Below are positions 10,047 to 20,679 of a stretch of DNA of 64,000 nucleotides, one piece after another; position 1 is the first letter of the stretch; every line of letters starts with the position of its first letter. The notes under the pieces are model-generated. The model had not been told where the DNA came from and did not search any database. It saw only the letters and a program-made list of their open reading frames with translations. Both the position numbers and the translations under genes were made by a program. Source of the DNA: Agapanthus africanus (lineage: Eukaryota > Streptophyta > Magnoliopsida > Asparagales > Amaryllidaceae); contig CM057337.1 of the NCBI GenBank assembly GCA_030015575.1, forward strand, positions 333,198,583-333,262,582. Direction: 5' to 3'.

Positions 10047-10689
10047 GATACCTGAAATAACGATCATGGAAATTCGTTACAAACTTCTTCCTTTCGGTTG
10101 AGAAAGAGAACTCAGGGCAAGGAAAACCCAAGAAGTCCCTTGAGAAGAACTGAGTTCTTCATAGGAATTAAATTCCTTGTTAAGAGAGGGGAATTAAATT
10201 CCCAGTAACACTTTCCAGACTCAAAATTTGTTTGGAATGGAATTAAATTCCATGGAGGAGACAACTGCCACCATCATCTCCCTAAAGATCAGATGAACCC
10301 TAAGAGATCTACTGTTTGAAGATTAAATGGTTTTCTATTTTTGTTGAAGAACTTGAAGGAAAGTGGGTTCATGTTAAAAGGGTGAAACCCTTGATATGGA
10401 TTTAAAATCCAGAGAATGTCATTAAAAAAATGGAAGTTCTTCGTTCGTTCAAGAGCATACCTGAGGAAAAGGGAATCCTTCAACAGAGATAAACTCTGGA
10501 AAATGTTTGAAGCAGAGAACTAAGCTCTGGAAAAGGAGAATTAAATTCTCAGAAGATGAAAGTTCTCAAAGGAGGAAGATGAGCAAAGTGGAGGCGCTTC
10601 TTAAAAGGCATTGGCATTTATAGGATGGGATGGAACACGTTTCATCTACCCTACTCCCAAGGCAGATCCAACGGTCACAAAAGTGACAG

Positions 10690-10930
10690 CATTGCACTCA
10701 CGTGCAGACACGTGAGAGCAACGCTGTGGGGGCATTTGTTCCCTGATTAAAAATCAGGAAAAAGCTTCAGAAGAGGCATCACGTGCTCACACGTGACCAG
10801 TGGTCACTTGTTGGCACGTGATGGTTAAAGCAGCAGCAAAGAACAGAGCGCAAAAGAGGAGCCCATTCAGGGGGTCACGTGCTCACACGTGACTAGAGGT
10901 CACGTGCTCACACGTGACCCATACGTGACT
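10690..10930 (+). promoter_or_regulatory. Cluster of G-box (cacgtg) motifs
   Basis: At least nine cacgtg hexamers occur in 240 bases, mostly as pairs about ten bases apart in the phrase tcacgtgctcacacgtgac. Further copies lie at 9355, 11960, 12095 and 12180-12195, and on the other LTR segment at 17091-17345. G-boxes are bound by plant bHLH and bZIP factors. A role as an LTR enhancer is inferred from density and position. Confidence 0.5.
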
Positions 10931-12189
10931 AGCTTTAAAAGCCTTACTGTTCAGCAGAATTAAATTCTGAAAGAAAAAGATCATTTAAATCTTTCCAAAA
11001 TGGAGAAGAATTGTGGAGAACCGCTGGATTGAGAATCCGAGGGTGATTAAATATCACCAATTTATGAAAAAATCTTGGACAAGGAAAGATTTCCCCGAAA
11101 TCTCACAGAAATAACAAAGGGAATATCTTTGGATTTAAAATCCAACGGTGAATAAAATTCACCTAATAATCTAAAAGCCCGGATTAATGATGAAAATAAA
11201 TCAAATCTTTCAATAAGAGATTTACTAAACAGATTGATTCTTTTCCTTCTCCTATAAATAGGAGCCAAAAGAAGGGAGAGAGCGAGATAGAGCCTTGGGA
11301 TCTTGAAAATTCAGAGAAAAAAGACTGAAGAATTTGATTCTCTACAAAGAAAAATCCTAGGTAAGAAAAAAAAGGGGATAAAGGCTTCAAAAAGATAATT
11401 TAATTCTCTATCTAAGAGTTTAACCCTTATATAAAAAGAAAAGAATTTAGTGCTTTCTCTGGTTGAAGATCTGCAAAGTGCACATCTCCCCATAGGTTGA
11501 GAATTTAATTCTCATCGGGCCGAGATCCTGCCATGCAGATCTAAAACATAGAGGAGGAATTGGGTTTTGAGAATTTAATTCTCACAAAGTTATAGGAATT
11601 TAATTCCTCCAAGATAAAATTAGGGTTTAACCCTATGTGAGAATTCAATTCTCCAAAAAATTATAGGAATTTAATTCCTCCAAGATGGACAGAACTAGGG
11701 TTTAACCCTAATTGAGATATTAATTCTCACAGGAATTTAATTCCCCTTAAAAAGAAATTAGGGTTTCAACCTATGCCAGAACTTGATTCTTTACGTATAT
11801 GGGAATTTAATTCCTTCAAAAGAAAATTAGGGTTTAACCCTACCTAAGAATATAATTCTTCGAAAATAGGAATTCAATTCCTCCAAAGTTATGGCTAGGG
11901 TTTAACCCTATGAAGAATTTAATTCTTAAAAAGACAAATAGAACTTTAAACAGGAAAGAACCAGGGTCACGTGTGCCCATGTGACCCCTGTAAAGATCCA
12001 CAGAACAGAAGCTCTAGGCCCCTCACGTATCACCACATGACCCCTAATGAACATTCTAATAAATCAGGGCATGATCACCCATCATCTGCCCACACGTGAT
12101 GGCTGTGAGAATTAAAGGTGTCAAACACTTATCTGCAGAGCAAAATGAAGGGGATCTGGCCCCACTTTCTGATGCCATCACGTGCTCCC

Positions 12190-12372
12190 ACGTGATCCCC
12201 CCTCTTTTAGTGTTTAACAATAATCTGATAATTTTGTTGCCAGTGTTTAACACTGTTATCTGTTAGTGTTTAACACTAATTTGAGAATCACAATTTTTAG
12301 TGTTTAACACTAATTTGATAATCTTATTTCCAGTGTTCAACACTGTTGGTCTTTAGTGTTTAACACTAGCTT
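12190..12372 (+). repeat. Short dispersed-tandem palindrome agtgtttaacact
   Basis: Six or more copies of agtgtttaacact or the variant cagtgttcaacactg occur at roughly 20-40 base spacing. Each is self-complementary. Confidence 0.75.
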
Positions 12373-12559
12373 TAGTCCAATTGGCTAATTTTCTAGAGGC
12401 AAAGCCTCCCCTTCAATTGAATATGTCCAGTGGACCAATAGAGGGCCAATATTCCAAACTTGATTGGATTTAGCCCAAGAAGGCCATAAGTCCTCAATTC
12501 AGACCTAACTGAGCCAATGGGCTAATAATATAATTAATTGGTCTTGGTTCCAAATTGTG

Positions 12560-13560
12560 CTACAGATCGCTTAATCTACCTTGGTTCAAGGGTACATCTC
12601 TTCACTCCTTTGATATTTGTCGTTGTAATTCCTCAACGTCTTTAAAGAGGTGACGGGTCCCAACAACCATACATCTTACGGACTGTGGGATCCTTAAACT
12701 CATGGACTATGATATCCTTAACCTTGACCGGGATGTCTTAAAACTAACAACGGACTATGACATCTTTAACCTTGACCGGGATGTCTTAAAACTAACAACG
12801 GACTATGACGTCCTTAACCTTGACCGGGATGTCTTAAAACTAACAACGGACTGTGGGGTCCTTAAACTCATGGACTATGATGTCCTTAACCTTGACCATG
12901 ATGTCTTAAAACTAACGCCGGACTATGGAGTCTTTAAATCCACGGACTATGATGTCCTTAATCTTGACTGCAATGTCTTAAAACTAACATTGGACCGCAA
13001 TGTCCTTAAACTACTTATCGACCGCAATGTCATTAAACTAAACAATAGAGCCCCCAATTGCTCTCTTGTCGGATCTAAACGATCCCGTTAAGTCGATATT
13101 AGTCTAAAATTAGACTAACGTGTCCTTAACAAACGTTTAAGTTGATCTTAGCCTCAAATAAGGCTAACGTATCCTTAAACACACACACCCGAACCCAAAT
13201 CTAAGAAAGATACGGATTTGGACTAATCCACGTCCTACGGGCGACAACACCAATTAGTCTCCGTATACAATCCATGGGCAACCGAACACAAAACAAATAC
13301 ACACGACACGAAGTGACCATATGGAGAAGGAGAAAGTTGTTACCGTGACGCGGTAGCATAATTAACTGTAGGGGCTTGCGCCTGCAGGGAAGAGCGTCCC
13401 CACAATCAAAAACCCCTCAAGCGAGGGGGAATCTGACGAAGTCTGCTACATCGGATGCATCCATTTAAACCTTCGATGCACGGTGCCATAAATCAACTTG
13501 GCATTTTCGGAGAGGTGGACGGATAGCACCAATTAGCATCTGCCCCGAATCTCAGGCAAT
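12560..13560 (+). repeat. LTR end segment, plus orientation, with 24/48-bp minisatellite
   Basis: From the phrase ccttggttcaagggtacatc near 12580, through a 24-bp minisatellite (12660-13060, here mainly 48-bp and 72-bp units of gatgtccttaaccttgacc type), to 13560, this segment matches in inverted orientation 15991-16790. Landmarks in common include acaatccatgggcaac, the seed gatacggatttgg, gcgcctgcagggaagagcg and aggcaatatg at the junction. It also contains two small palindromes (ttagtctaaaattagactaa at about 13100 and a ttagcct/aaggctaa stem at about 13150). At 13560 it abuts the 3' side of a minus-strand gag remnant. The 129-codon frame 12702-13091 is the translated minisatellite. Confidence 0.7.
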
Positions 13561-14180
13561 ATGTCCCTCGTTGCGCCATCTTTGGGAGGGGAACACCCTC
13601 GTATTCCGTATTTTGGGAAGCGGGGCGTGACACATTCCGAAGATCTGTCTTTGAAGAGGACGGCCTATGGCCCATCTGGTCCTTTTGAGACAGTTTGTCA
13701 ATCAAGGCCTGGAAGGTGGTCGGCTTGAAGAACATAAAAAAATGGGATATAGTTGCTTGAGAATCAAGGGTCCCCACGAACATGCCCACAGCAGGAACTT
13801 CTTCTATGCGTTGTTCACACTTTGACCATAGGTTACGGCACCGAATTGCGTATTGAACCCAGGTCTCTCCCGGTTTCACTCTGGATTGATTAATGCCGTG
13901 ATTAGGGTGCGCTTGCGAACCACTGTGTGAACAGTAGTTCCATCACCGTAAATGTCTTAACAGAGTCATTTGGGAGCTTGGAGTACCATTCAAATGTCGT
14001 CTCCGATAAGCTGCCAACAAAATGGCGAAGCAACAGTTTATCATCGCCCCCAGTATTGCCGCACAAAGCTCTGAATTGAGCAATGTGCTTATGCTAATTT
14101 CCCATCCCCTTATACACGTGGAATTTAGGGATCGTATATCCTGGCGGGTACTTGATTTGATCGTACCAGCCTGAATAAGG
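13540..14180 (-). pseudogene. Gypsy (Tat-like) gag core, broken
   Basis: Translated on the minus strand in pieces, this gives PPGYTIPKFHVYKG, HIAQFRALCGNTGGDDKLL, LRHFVGSLSETTFEWYSKLP, VMELLFTQWFA and then MKPGETWVQYAIRCRNLWSK with VGTLDSQ. This order (PPG-KIPKF, H-..RF, LLLR-F--SL----WY--LP, F---F, Y--RWRN-like) is that of the plant retrotransposon gag domain. Stop codons (after KGMGN) and a frameshift near 13905 break it. The longest open piece is 13493-13879, whose last residues already run into the adjoining inverted LTR. No zinc knuckle or protease follows, because the sequence is cut at about 13560. Confidence 0.75.
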
Positions 14181-14334
14181 TCGCCCAGTTCTAACGACTT
14201 GGCCAGCCGTTTCGCTTACCTGATGAACTCGTATTTGTTGAGCTATATAGTCGTCAAAGGTAGATTTGGAGATCGTCTCCTCCCTGGCTGTTGATAAAGC
14301 CGGAGGAGGGTTTGATGTCCCCCCTCTGTCATCT

Positions 14335-14955
14335 TCAATGATTATTGGAGGGTCTTCGGCCGGAGGATCCGGTTAGATCATCATCCTCACCAATGTCTTG
14401 GAAGAGAAGCGTCATCTTTTTTATATTAGCTGCTTTTTCCGCGGCCTCTTTATCTTTCTTTTCGAGCACCCTCCATAGCAATTCGGTGTCGGTCTCATGC
14501 TCTTGGTGTTGTTCTGACGATGCTTCCAGGCTTTCTTTCTGCCCAGTAAGTGCGGACATCCTTGTCAACATCTCCTGGAGCTTTTGTTGTTGCTCCTGAT
14601 CTTTCGTCACAGACCGTGTGAGTGGTCGATGACTCACGGAAGCATGGCTATCCTTTTTTCCAGATGTCATGTAGACGGTATGCACAACCATGCCCCCAGA
14701 CTTGGGGCGTTTGGGTCCACTGCCTTTGAAATTTGACGTGGGCAGGAGGATCTTCTCCGGCCTTCTCCTCTTATGGGAGGTCGAAGTTGAGGGGGCCATT
14801 GCGGAAGGCACCCATGTAGACGATACCTTTCGTGGTATGGCAGAGGGATGGTCCTCCTCTTGCCGAGCCTTCGTCTTCTTCAGCCGGCGAAAGTAATCTT
14901 TTTCAATTACAGAGTCTTGTACTTTCTGCCAAACTCTGTGAATCTTGGAGGACAA
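14335..14955 (-). pseudogene. Gag N-terminal/linker ORF of Tat-like element
   Basis: A minus-strand frame of 206 codons encodes a basic, serine-rich first half (SHKRRRPEK, KGSGPKRPKSGG) and then RPLTRSVTKDQEQQQKLQEMLTRMSALTGQ, a coiled-coil segment of the kind that precedes the gag core in Tat-type elements. A second acidic/charged helix (ELLWRVLEKKDKEAAEKAANIKK) follows. It lies directly upstream, in minus orientation, of the broken gag core. The frame itself is intact, but since its downstream partner is broken I treat it as part of a dead gag gene. Confidence 0.55.
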
Positions 14956-14967
14956 CTGCTGAAGAGG

Positions 14968-15652
14968 CTATTCCGGCATTACCTGTGTTATGTTTTCGAC
15001 AGACGGAGGAGACTTCTTCAAGATGGCGGTTGGAGAGTTCTTGCGCACCCTCCTGAGCAGCTCGAAGCTATTCCCGGTTGGAACAGTAGCGTCAATTTCC
15101 ACCATTGGAGCTGGTAGGGTAAGTCCAGCGGGGGAACTGCCCCCAGCTTTCCTCACTCGGCGCCAGTGGCGACGTCGAGCGTGTCTTGCGGATGGGATCA
15201 CCATAGCTGTAAAAGCGACCTTTCCATGCCCCTTGCTTTGATGAGAGGCTGCTTTTGGTGCCAACCTGTCGAAGACTGATGTCCGTTGAGAGGGAGCGTC
15301 TAGCCTGTCGAAGACCGAATTTCGAATAGGGGAAGCACCTGTAACGATCTCACCCTGTAGCAGGAGTTGAAATGGCCAATCTTACGAAGACCAATCCCTT
15401 AGCAGGAGAAGCCCCTTTGATGACTTCGTTTACCGGGGCTGGAATGGCTATCCATTTCGGGATAACCCCTTCAGGTATTGCGGGTCTCTTTACGGGCCCA
15501 ATGGAGTTTTGGCTCAGCCTATCGAAGACTGAGACGGCAGACTTGGATGACCCGTTGAGAGAGTCCATGGTGGTTGCGAGCAGATCAAAGACCGACTTCT
15601 TTGGGGCTTCTTGTGATGGCATTGAAGCATTGAAGTTCATTAGCGGGAGCAT
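14968..15652 (-). pseudogene. Region with repeated VFDRL motifs (gypsy linker), broken
   Basis: Two minus-strand frames (15652-15350 and 15264-14968) carry repeated SVFDRL-like motifs: KKSVFDLL, AVSVFDRLSQ, RNSVFDRLD and TSVFDRLAP, followed by a basic stretch (RHARRRHWRRVRK). Such repeats are found in Tat/Athila polyproteins, usually downstream of gag. Here they are upstream of the gag core on the same strand. The frames are joined only through a frameshift near 15350-15265. Function is unknown. Confidence 0.5.
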
Positions 15653-15924
15653 GGTTCTGAAGAATAGTCCAGTGGTGGCCTAAGTTACCTGTTCCACTGG
15701 CATTGCGAAGATGGAGGCCGCTTGGGGCCCATAAGTCACTCCTCCAATAAGGACGGAGTAGGAGTTGATGTTGCAATTGGTACAGTTGGAAGCCATCGAT
15801 GTCATCTTCTCTTCTGCACGGAGCAAGACACCAAATCTTAGTACCTCAAATCCAAGGGAAACCATATTAAATCGCGATTCGTTCGCGAACACGATACACG
15901 AAGTATGGAGTGGAAAGAGGAAAA

Positions 15925-15948
15925 GGTCCCATCGAGCGTGCCAGAATC
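15925..15948 (-). other. Gypsy leader just inside the LTR (PBS region)
   Basis: On the minus strand the sequence ...gtaaaca is followed by gattctggcacgctcgatgg. A leader of the type tctggcacgcccggtggga directly after the LTR is typical of plant Tat/Ogre elements, so this places the LTR end at 15949 and the primer-binding region here. Confidence 0.55.
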
Positions 15949-16499
15949 TGTTTACCGCCGAAAACAGAGACGAAACCGCATAGGTCGTCTTGCCTGAATT
16001 TGGGGGCATATGCTATTTGGTTTTATCCATCCACCTCTCCGAAGTTGCTAAGCTGATTTATGGCACCGTGTATCGAAGGTTTGGATAGATGCGCCCGTTG
16101 TAGCAGACTTCGTCATATTCCCCCTCGTTGTGAGGGGTTATTGATTATGGGGACGCTCTTCCCTGCAGGCGCAAGCCCCTGCAGTTATTTACGTTACCGC
16201 ATAGCAATAACCACTTTCTCCTGCTCCAAAAGGTTACTTTATGTCATGTGTGTTTGTTTTATTTTGGTTGCCCGTGGATTGTATACGGAGACTAATTTGT
16301 GTTGTCGCCCGTCAGGTGTGGATTAGTCCAAATCCGTATTTTCTTAGATTTGGGTTTGGTTTTATTTAAGGATCGTTAACCTTGTTTGAGATTAAGATCG
16401 ACTTAAATATTTGTTAAGGACACGTCAATCCGATATTGGACTAAGATCTACTTAACGGGGGTTTAGGATCATTTTTGATCTAACGAAAGAGCATTTGGG

Positions 16500-16660
16500 C
16501 TCTATCCTTTTAGTTTAGGGATGTTACGGTCCATAGATCACCATTTTTTGGGGATGAGGGTTTAGTTTAAGGACGTTGCGGTCCACAGCTAGTTTAAGGA
16601 AATTACGATTCACAGCTAGTTTAAGGACATTACGGTCCGTATTTGGATGTGTCTGTCCAT
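16500..16660 (-). repeat. Short 24-28-bp minisatellite (minus-strand copy)
   Basis: The unit tagtttaaggacattacggtcc is repeated about five times. Its reverse complement matches the unit of the arrays at 7031-7325 and 12660-13060, supporting one LTR family in both orientations. Confidence 0.7.
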
Positions 16661-17014
16661 TTGAGAGTACACTAAAGAGTTGTTGGTTATCGGGACCCAC
16701 CACCTCTCTGAAGACGCTGAAGAATTACAATGACATTTATCAGAGGTGTGAGGAGATGTACCCTTGAACCGATGTCCGTTGGAAGATCAATAGTCGTGTT
16801 TGGGACTAAGACAAATTTGAAAAAATCATGAGCACATGGGCTCGGTTGATCTGAATTAGCGACTTTTGGTCAACTTGGACTCAGCCCACTCAGTCTTTGA
16901 ATAAAGTGTTAAATACTTGTTTGGTCCCGGTCCCTTTTCTGTGCAACAATGCTGAGCATTGATATGGGCTCTGACGCTCACCCTCTTTTTTGTTTTTTAT
17001 GAAGTGTTAAACAC

Positions 17015-17355
17015 TCTTTATGGCGCCCACATGAGGCGCTTGGCGCTGAGCACCAACCACTGAATGATAGGCACTACTTGTTAAGCAGCATCCACGTGAG
17101 GGGTACGTGGGGCGCTTGGCGCTGGGCGCCAACCACTGAGTGCTTAAGCACTCTTTATTAAGCAGCACCCACATGAGGGGCACATGGGGTGCTTGGCGCT
17201 GGGTGCCAACCACTGAGTGCTAAGAACTCTTTATTAAGTAGCGCCCACGTGAGGGGCACGTGGGGTGCTTGGCACTGGGTACCAACCACTGAGTGCTAAG
17301 TACTCTTTATTAAGCAGCGCCCACGTGAGGGGCACGTGAGGCGCTCGGCACTGTT
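17015..17355 (+). repeat. 76-77-bp minisatellite with cacgtg motifs
   Basis: The marker ccaaccactga recurs at 17053, 17129, 17206 and 17282. Units read ccacgtgaggggcacgtgg, gcgcttggcgctggg, ccaaccactgagtgc, actctttattaagcagc. About 4.3 copies. Minus-strand frames (17007-17213, 17234-17437) translate the repeat and are not genes. Confidence 0.85.
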
Positions 17356-17379
17356 TCTTTCTTTGTGCATTTTCTAAAG

Positions 17380-18135
17380 AGTTAGATTCTTTGTTCTCCC
17401 ATGGATTTTCAATCCCCAAGAACAAATTCATCCCCACGAGAATTAAATTCTCATTTGTGGGAGACTTGTCTCATGGATCTCAGATCCAGGAAAAGAACTA
17501 TGTTCTTTTATGAGGGTTAAACCCTTAAATATACAGATGAGATGCTCTGATCTCTATTATCTTTACTTACCTTGATGAAAGTTCTTCTTCCTTATTCTCT
17601 CTTAAAGTTCTTATTTTGCTTGCTCTTCTTTTTGAACTTGAAGTTTATGGGGAGGTTTCTCTGTACAAGACATGAAGTCTTGGGGCCTTTATATAATGGC
17701 GGCAAGTTTGTTGATTTAGTTAAAGAAACCTCTCATTGAGATATTCTTAATTGATTTGGGGATTTTATCCACCGTTGGATCTTTTGATCCAAGGACTTCT
17801 GTTTTACAGAAGATACTTTTCTTGTTTTTAATAAGATTGGGAAAATATTTTCCATACAGAGCTTATTCTGTAGCTTCGTGATTTTTCATCACCGTTGAAT
17901 CTTTAATCCAACGGTGCTCTGTTTTACAGAGCGTAATTTCTTGTTTAGAAAGATTGGGGAAATATTTTCCCATACAGAGCTTATTTTCACTATTGGATTT
18001 TTAATCCAACGGTGCTCTGTTTTACAGAGAGTAATTTTTCTCGTTTAGAAAGATTTGAGGAATATTCCTCAATAGAATTTAATTATGTATTTTGATAATT
18101 TATCATATCCGTTGGATCTTTGATCCAATGGAAGA
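17380..18135 (-). repeat. Palindrome-rich segment, right side
   Basis: It contains cttctg-tttta-cagaag at 17796, ctctg-tttta-cagag (twice), ttggatc-tttt-gatccaa, gtgat-ttttc-atcac, ggggaaatattttccc and tgaggaatattcctca. It is built like 10130-12380: variable words around an A/T core. Between 18135 and 18410 a gcacgtgaggcg phrase is repeated about three times. Confidence 0.6.
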
Positions 18136-18410
18136 GAACTTTTAGTTCTGACGCCGGCGCCCTCTTGCAAGGCACGTGAGGCACTGCCAAAGAGTTTTTA
18201 ACTCTTGGGTGTTGGTGCCCTCGTGCAAGGCACGTGAGGCGTTGCCTTATACTCTTTAACTCCTGGCGCTGACGCCCTCGTGCAAGGCACGACAGGCGCT
18301 GCCTCCTAAAAGTTTAACTCTTATTTAATAGATTTCTTTTTGTTCTTTGCACATTGGCACCCGTGTGAGGAGCACGTTAGGCGCCATCATAGGATTTCAT
18401 TCTATCCGAG

Positions 18411-18526
18411 GTAGTACTTACATACTTTGCATGTGGAGTTTTTCCTTTATTTTTATTTTTATTTTATTGTTATTATTTTTTATGGGAGTAAGTTTTGAGC
18501 CAAAATTTTGGCGGGAACAGTATATC
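18411..18526. other. T-rich flank and target site of copia C
   Basis: A T-rich tract (18435-18480) is followed by gccaaaattttggcgggaacag and the target duplication atatc at 18522-18526. The sequence resumes after the second atatc at 38742-38746, so 18411-18526 and 38747 onward were once contiguous. Confidence 0.7.
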
Positions 18527-20632
18527 TGTAAGCCCGCGGCGGCGCCCCGGCCGTCGATTCGACCCCGGAAACGCGGAAACAAAAAACTTTGCAAAACTTG
18601 CAACCGGCACCACCGCGCACTTTTCACCCGGATCGGGCCATTAACCTAGCTAACTAGCAAATAAGAAAAGAGTAGAAAAGTTATACCAAGCGATCATAGT
18701 CCTTCGGTCTTCATCTCCACTCCGATCTCCCGCGGATACTTCGTCCGTCACCTCCTCGTCGAAACGGGCACCACATCGCCAAAGTCTTTTACGGGCTCCC
18801 ACCTCTTTACCGAGGCAACTCGGGCGCGAAGTTGACTAGCCGACGCGTCCAAGGGATGCTGTAGAATAGTGTAGTAGGCTATGTCTCTTTTGGGGTTTTG
18901 TTGCCTTTGATAATGTGGAGGAGAAAGAACAACCCTTTTGAAGTGAAGAATGGTGCTCTCATATTTTAGCAAAGAATAAGAAAATGAGATCAAAATGATT
19001 TTTCCTCACCCCCTCACCCTCAAAGTGGCCGGCCCTCACTCAAGAATGGAGGAGAAAAAATGCAAAAGCAAAGCACATCAAGAAAAAGGTGTGTATAAAA
19101 AGGAATATATGTCACAACCATTTTCCCATCTCATTATATCAAAGCACCATCATATGAAAAGCAATGAGTAAGACTAGAATGGAATCTTATCATGAAGCTA
19201 CCTTTTTACAAGAAAGCCCTCCACAAATAAGTTATTTGCACTCTTGCAAATAACCCCCTCCAACGGAAAGTCCGGCCGTGAAGGAATAAAGAAAAACCGG
19301 CCGGAACGGAATGCAAACTGGCAACTACAGAAAACTGATCCCGTAATAAATTACAGGAAAACCCCACTACTGCAAATACATGCCCGCATTTATATTCCCA
19401 CTGAACACAAATGCAAAGAGACAAAATCTACACTGTCTTATACTAGGATCCGGCTTAAGCCAAAGCCGGCTAGTAAAAACAGACCGATCACGATCCGTGC
19501 AATACCGCACGTATCTGATCGAACCCTGCCATATCTCCATACGGCCTCTACAGCATTTCACCCGAAACCTGAGTAACTGAGTGTGTGGTGGACTCTAAAG
19601 ACTCGTCAATACTATAGCTGTGGATTTAACCACTAGCACGTCAGAGGTATAAACCAATACGTAACGGGCTACCAGGTATTGACCAAAAAGGACGTCGATG
19701 AGCGAACTCATCCTGACACCCTACTAAGCCTGTCGGTGACAATATCCGTACAGTCCGGTCCGTTCGTCTATGAGCATCGCATGGCGGGCCTAGGGGGTTG
19801 GTAAAAGTCAGACCCCCAATAGCGGTACAAGTCATGTCGGAGTGTAGCCCAGAACACCCTGAGATACTACTGGAATACCTACCAGCAAATCTCCTGCCTT
19901 GGACAAGGACTTTTCATGTTCTGGCTCTCCTAGACACAGCGCGACCTCACCCCCAATACCGGGAGAGACGAACCCCTGCAGATCCGCTCACTGCCTCCAT
20001 GTGGCTCGAGACTGTATCCAACTAAAACCTGTTTGCACGACTCCTTTGAGCCGTGGTAGGGTAGTAATCAAAGCACAGTGGGAACTCACACGAGACAAAT
20101 GACGATCTCAGGTCGATGAACTAACCTGTACACATGTCACCAGGGAACTGCTATCTGACGTCGGGTATAATACCAACTAGCAGGTTCCCGGCGAGTCCTG
20201 TCCGGTGTACTCATAACCCAATGAGCACCTGTATACATCTTAGGTGAACCAACTGACACCAGTGGCTTGTGAGACCAGCCACCACCCCTCGTCGGGGTCT
20301 CGACTGTATACACTAGTCTACTCTGGAGAATCGATGCCCTGTCTCGAAACTCCCACGACTAGGGACCTTTTAAGGATTTGCTTATAGACCCCAGCTCCCA
20401 CTTATATGATCGCCCTCATACTGCTGGAAGTCAAGCAAGAATCCTAGGGGCTCTATCAACATATAATAGCGACTCGTAAGGTCATCTAAAGCAGTACACG
20501 ATGATAAAGATAAACCAGATAGCATACTATCATCTTGAGTAAGACTGTCCTACTGGGACAGGTCCTCCCCTCAATCATTGCAATCACGTGCCTGTGATCC
20601 AATAATTGACTCTGAGGGCACTATCTCCAACA
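18527..20632 (-). repeat. 3' LTR of copia C
   Basis: 2,106 bp. On the plus strand it begins tgtaagccc and ends ctccaaca. It is the 3' LTR because the polypurine tract lies next to it at 20633. Open frames on both strands are shared with the other C LTR only because the LTRs are copies. It lacks the perfect heat-shock element of A and B, retaining only a similar agcttcatgat phrase near 19190. Confidence 0.92.
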
Positions 20633-20648
20633 ATCTCCCACTTGCACT
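20633..20648 (-). other. Polypurine tract of copia C
   Basis: Read on the minus strand, gtgcaagtgggagatt lies directly before the LTR. It is the same tract as in A (53361, 61695) and nearly that of B (36070). Confidence 0.85.
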
Positions 20649-20679
20649 CAAGGCTAATTATTGCGATGTCGCATACTCA

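Larger units (their letters stand above)
10130..12380 (+). repeat. Palindrome-rich LTR-like region
   Basis: This stretch holds several dozen short palindromes of 13-17 bases built as word, short A/T core, reverse-complement word. Examples are aggaattaaattcct at 10163, tggaattaaattcca at 10238, gagaattaaattctc at 10536, gagaatttaattctc at 11569, aggaatttaattcct at 11594, agggtttaaccct at 11622 and many agtgtttaacact after 12190. The word changes from site to site but the symmetry stays. Similar palindromes reappear at 17380-18135 on the other side of the gag remnant. I infer that this is U3-like LTR DNA of the Tat-like element. Short open frames here are accidental. Confidence 0.65.
15949..18410 (-). 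mobile_element. Minus-strand Tat-like LTR (right segment)
   Basis: The LTR 3' end is at 15949 (tg on the plus strand, ca on the minus strand), next to the leader. Moving right it contains the inverted counterpart of 13092-13560 (15991-16460), the 24-bp minisatellite (16500-16660), the phrase shared with 12590-12660 (about 16690-16765), a 76-77-bp minisatellite with G-boxes, and a palindrome-rich stretch. The outer end is not defined; I stop it near 18410, where T-rich unrelated DNA begins. No complete partner LTR in the same orientation lies inside the window. Confidence 0.55.

Noticed and set aside
12702..13091. 129-codon open frame with repeated DYDVLNLDRDVLKL units
   Set aside because: It is the 24-bp minisatellite read in one frame; a unit length divisible by three leaves it open. 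No unique domain at either end.
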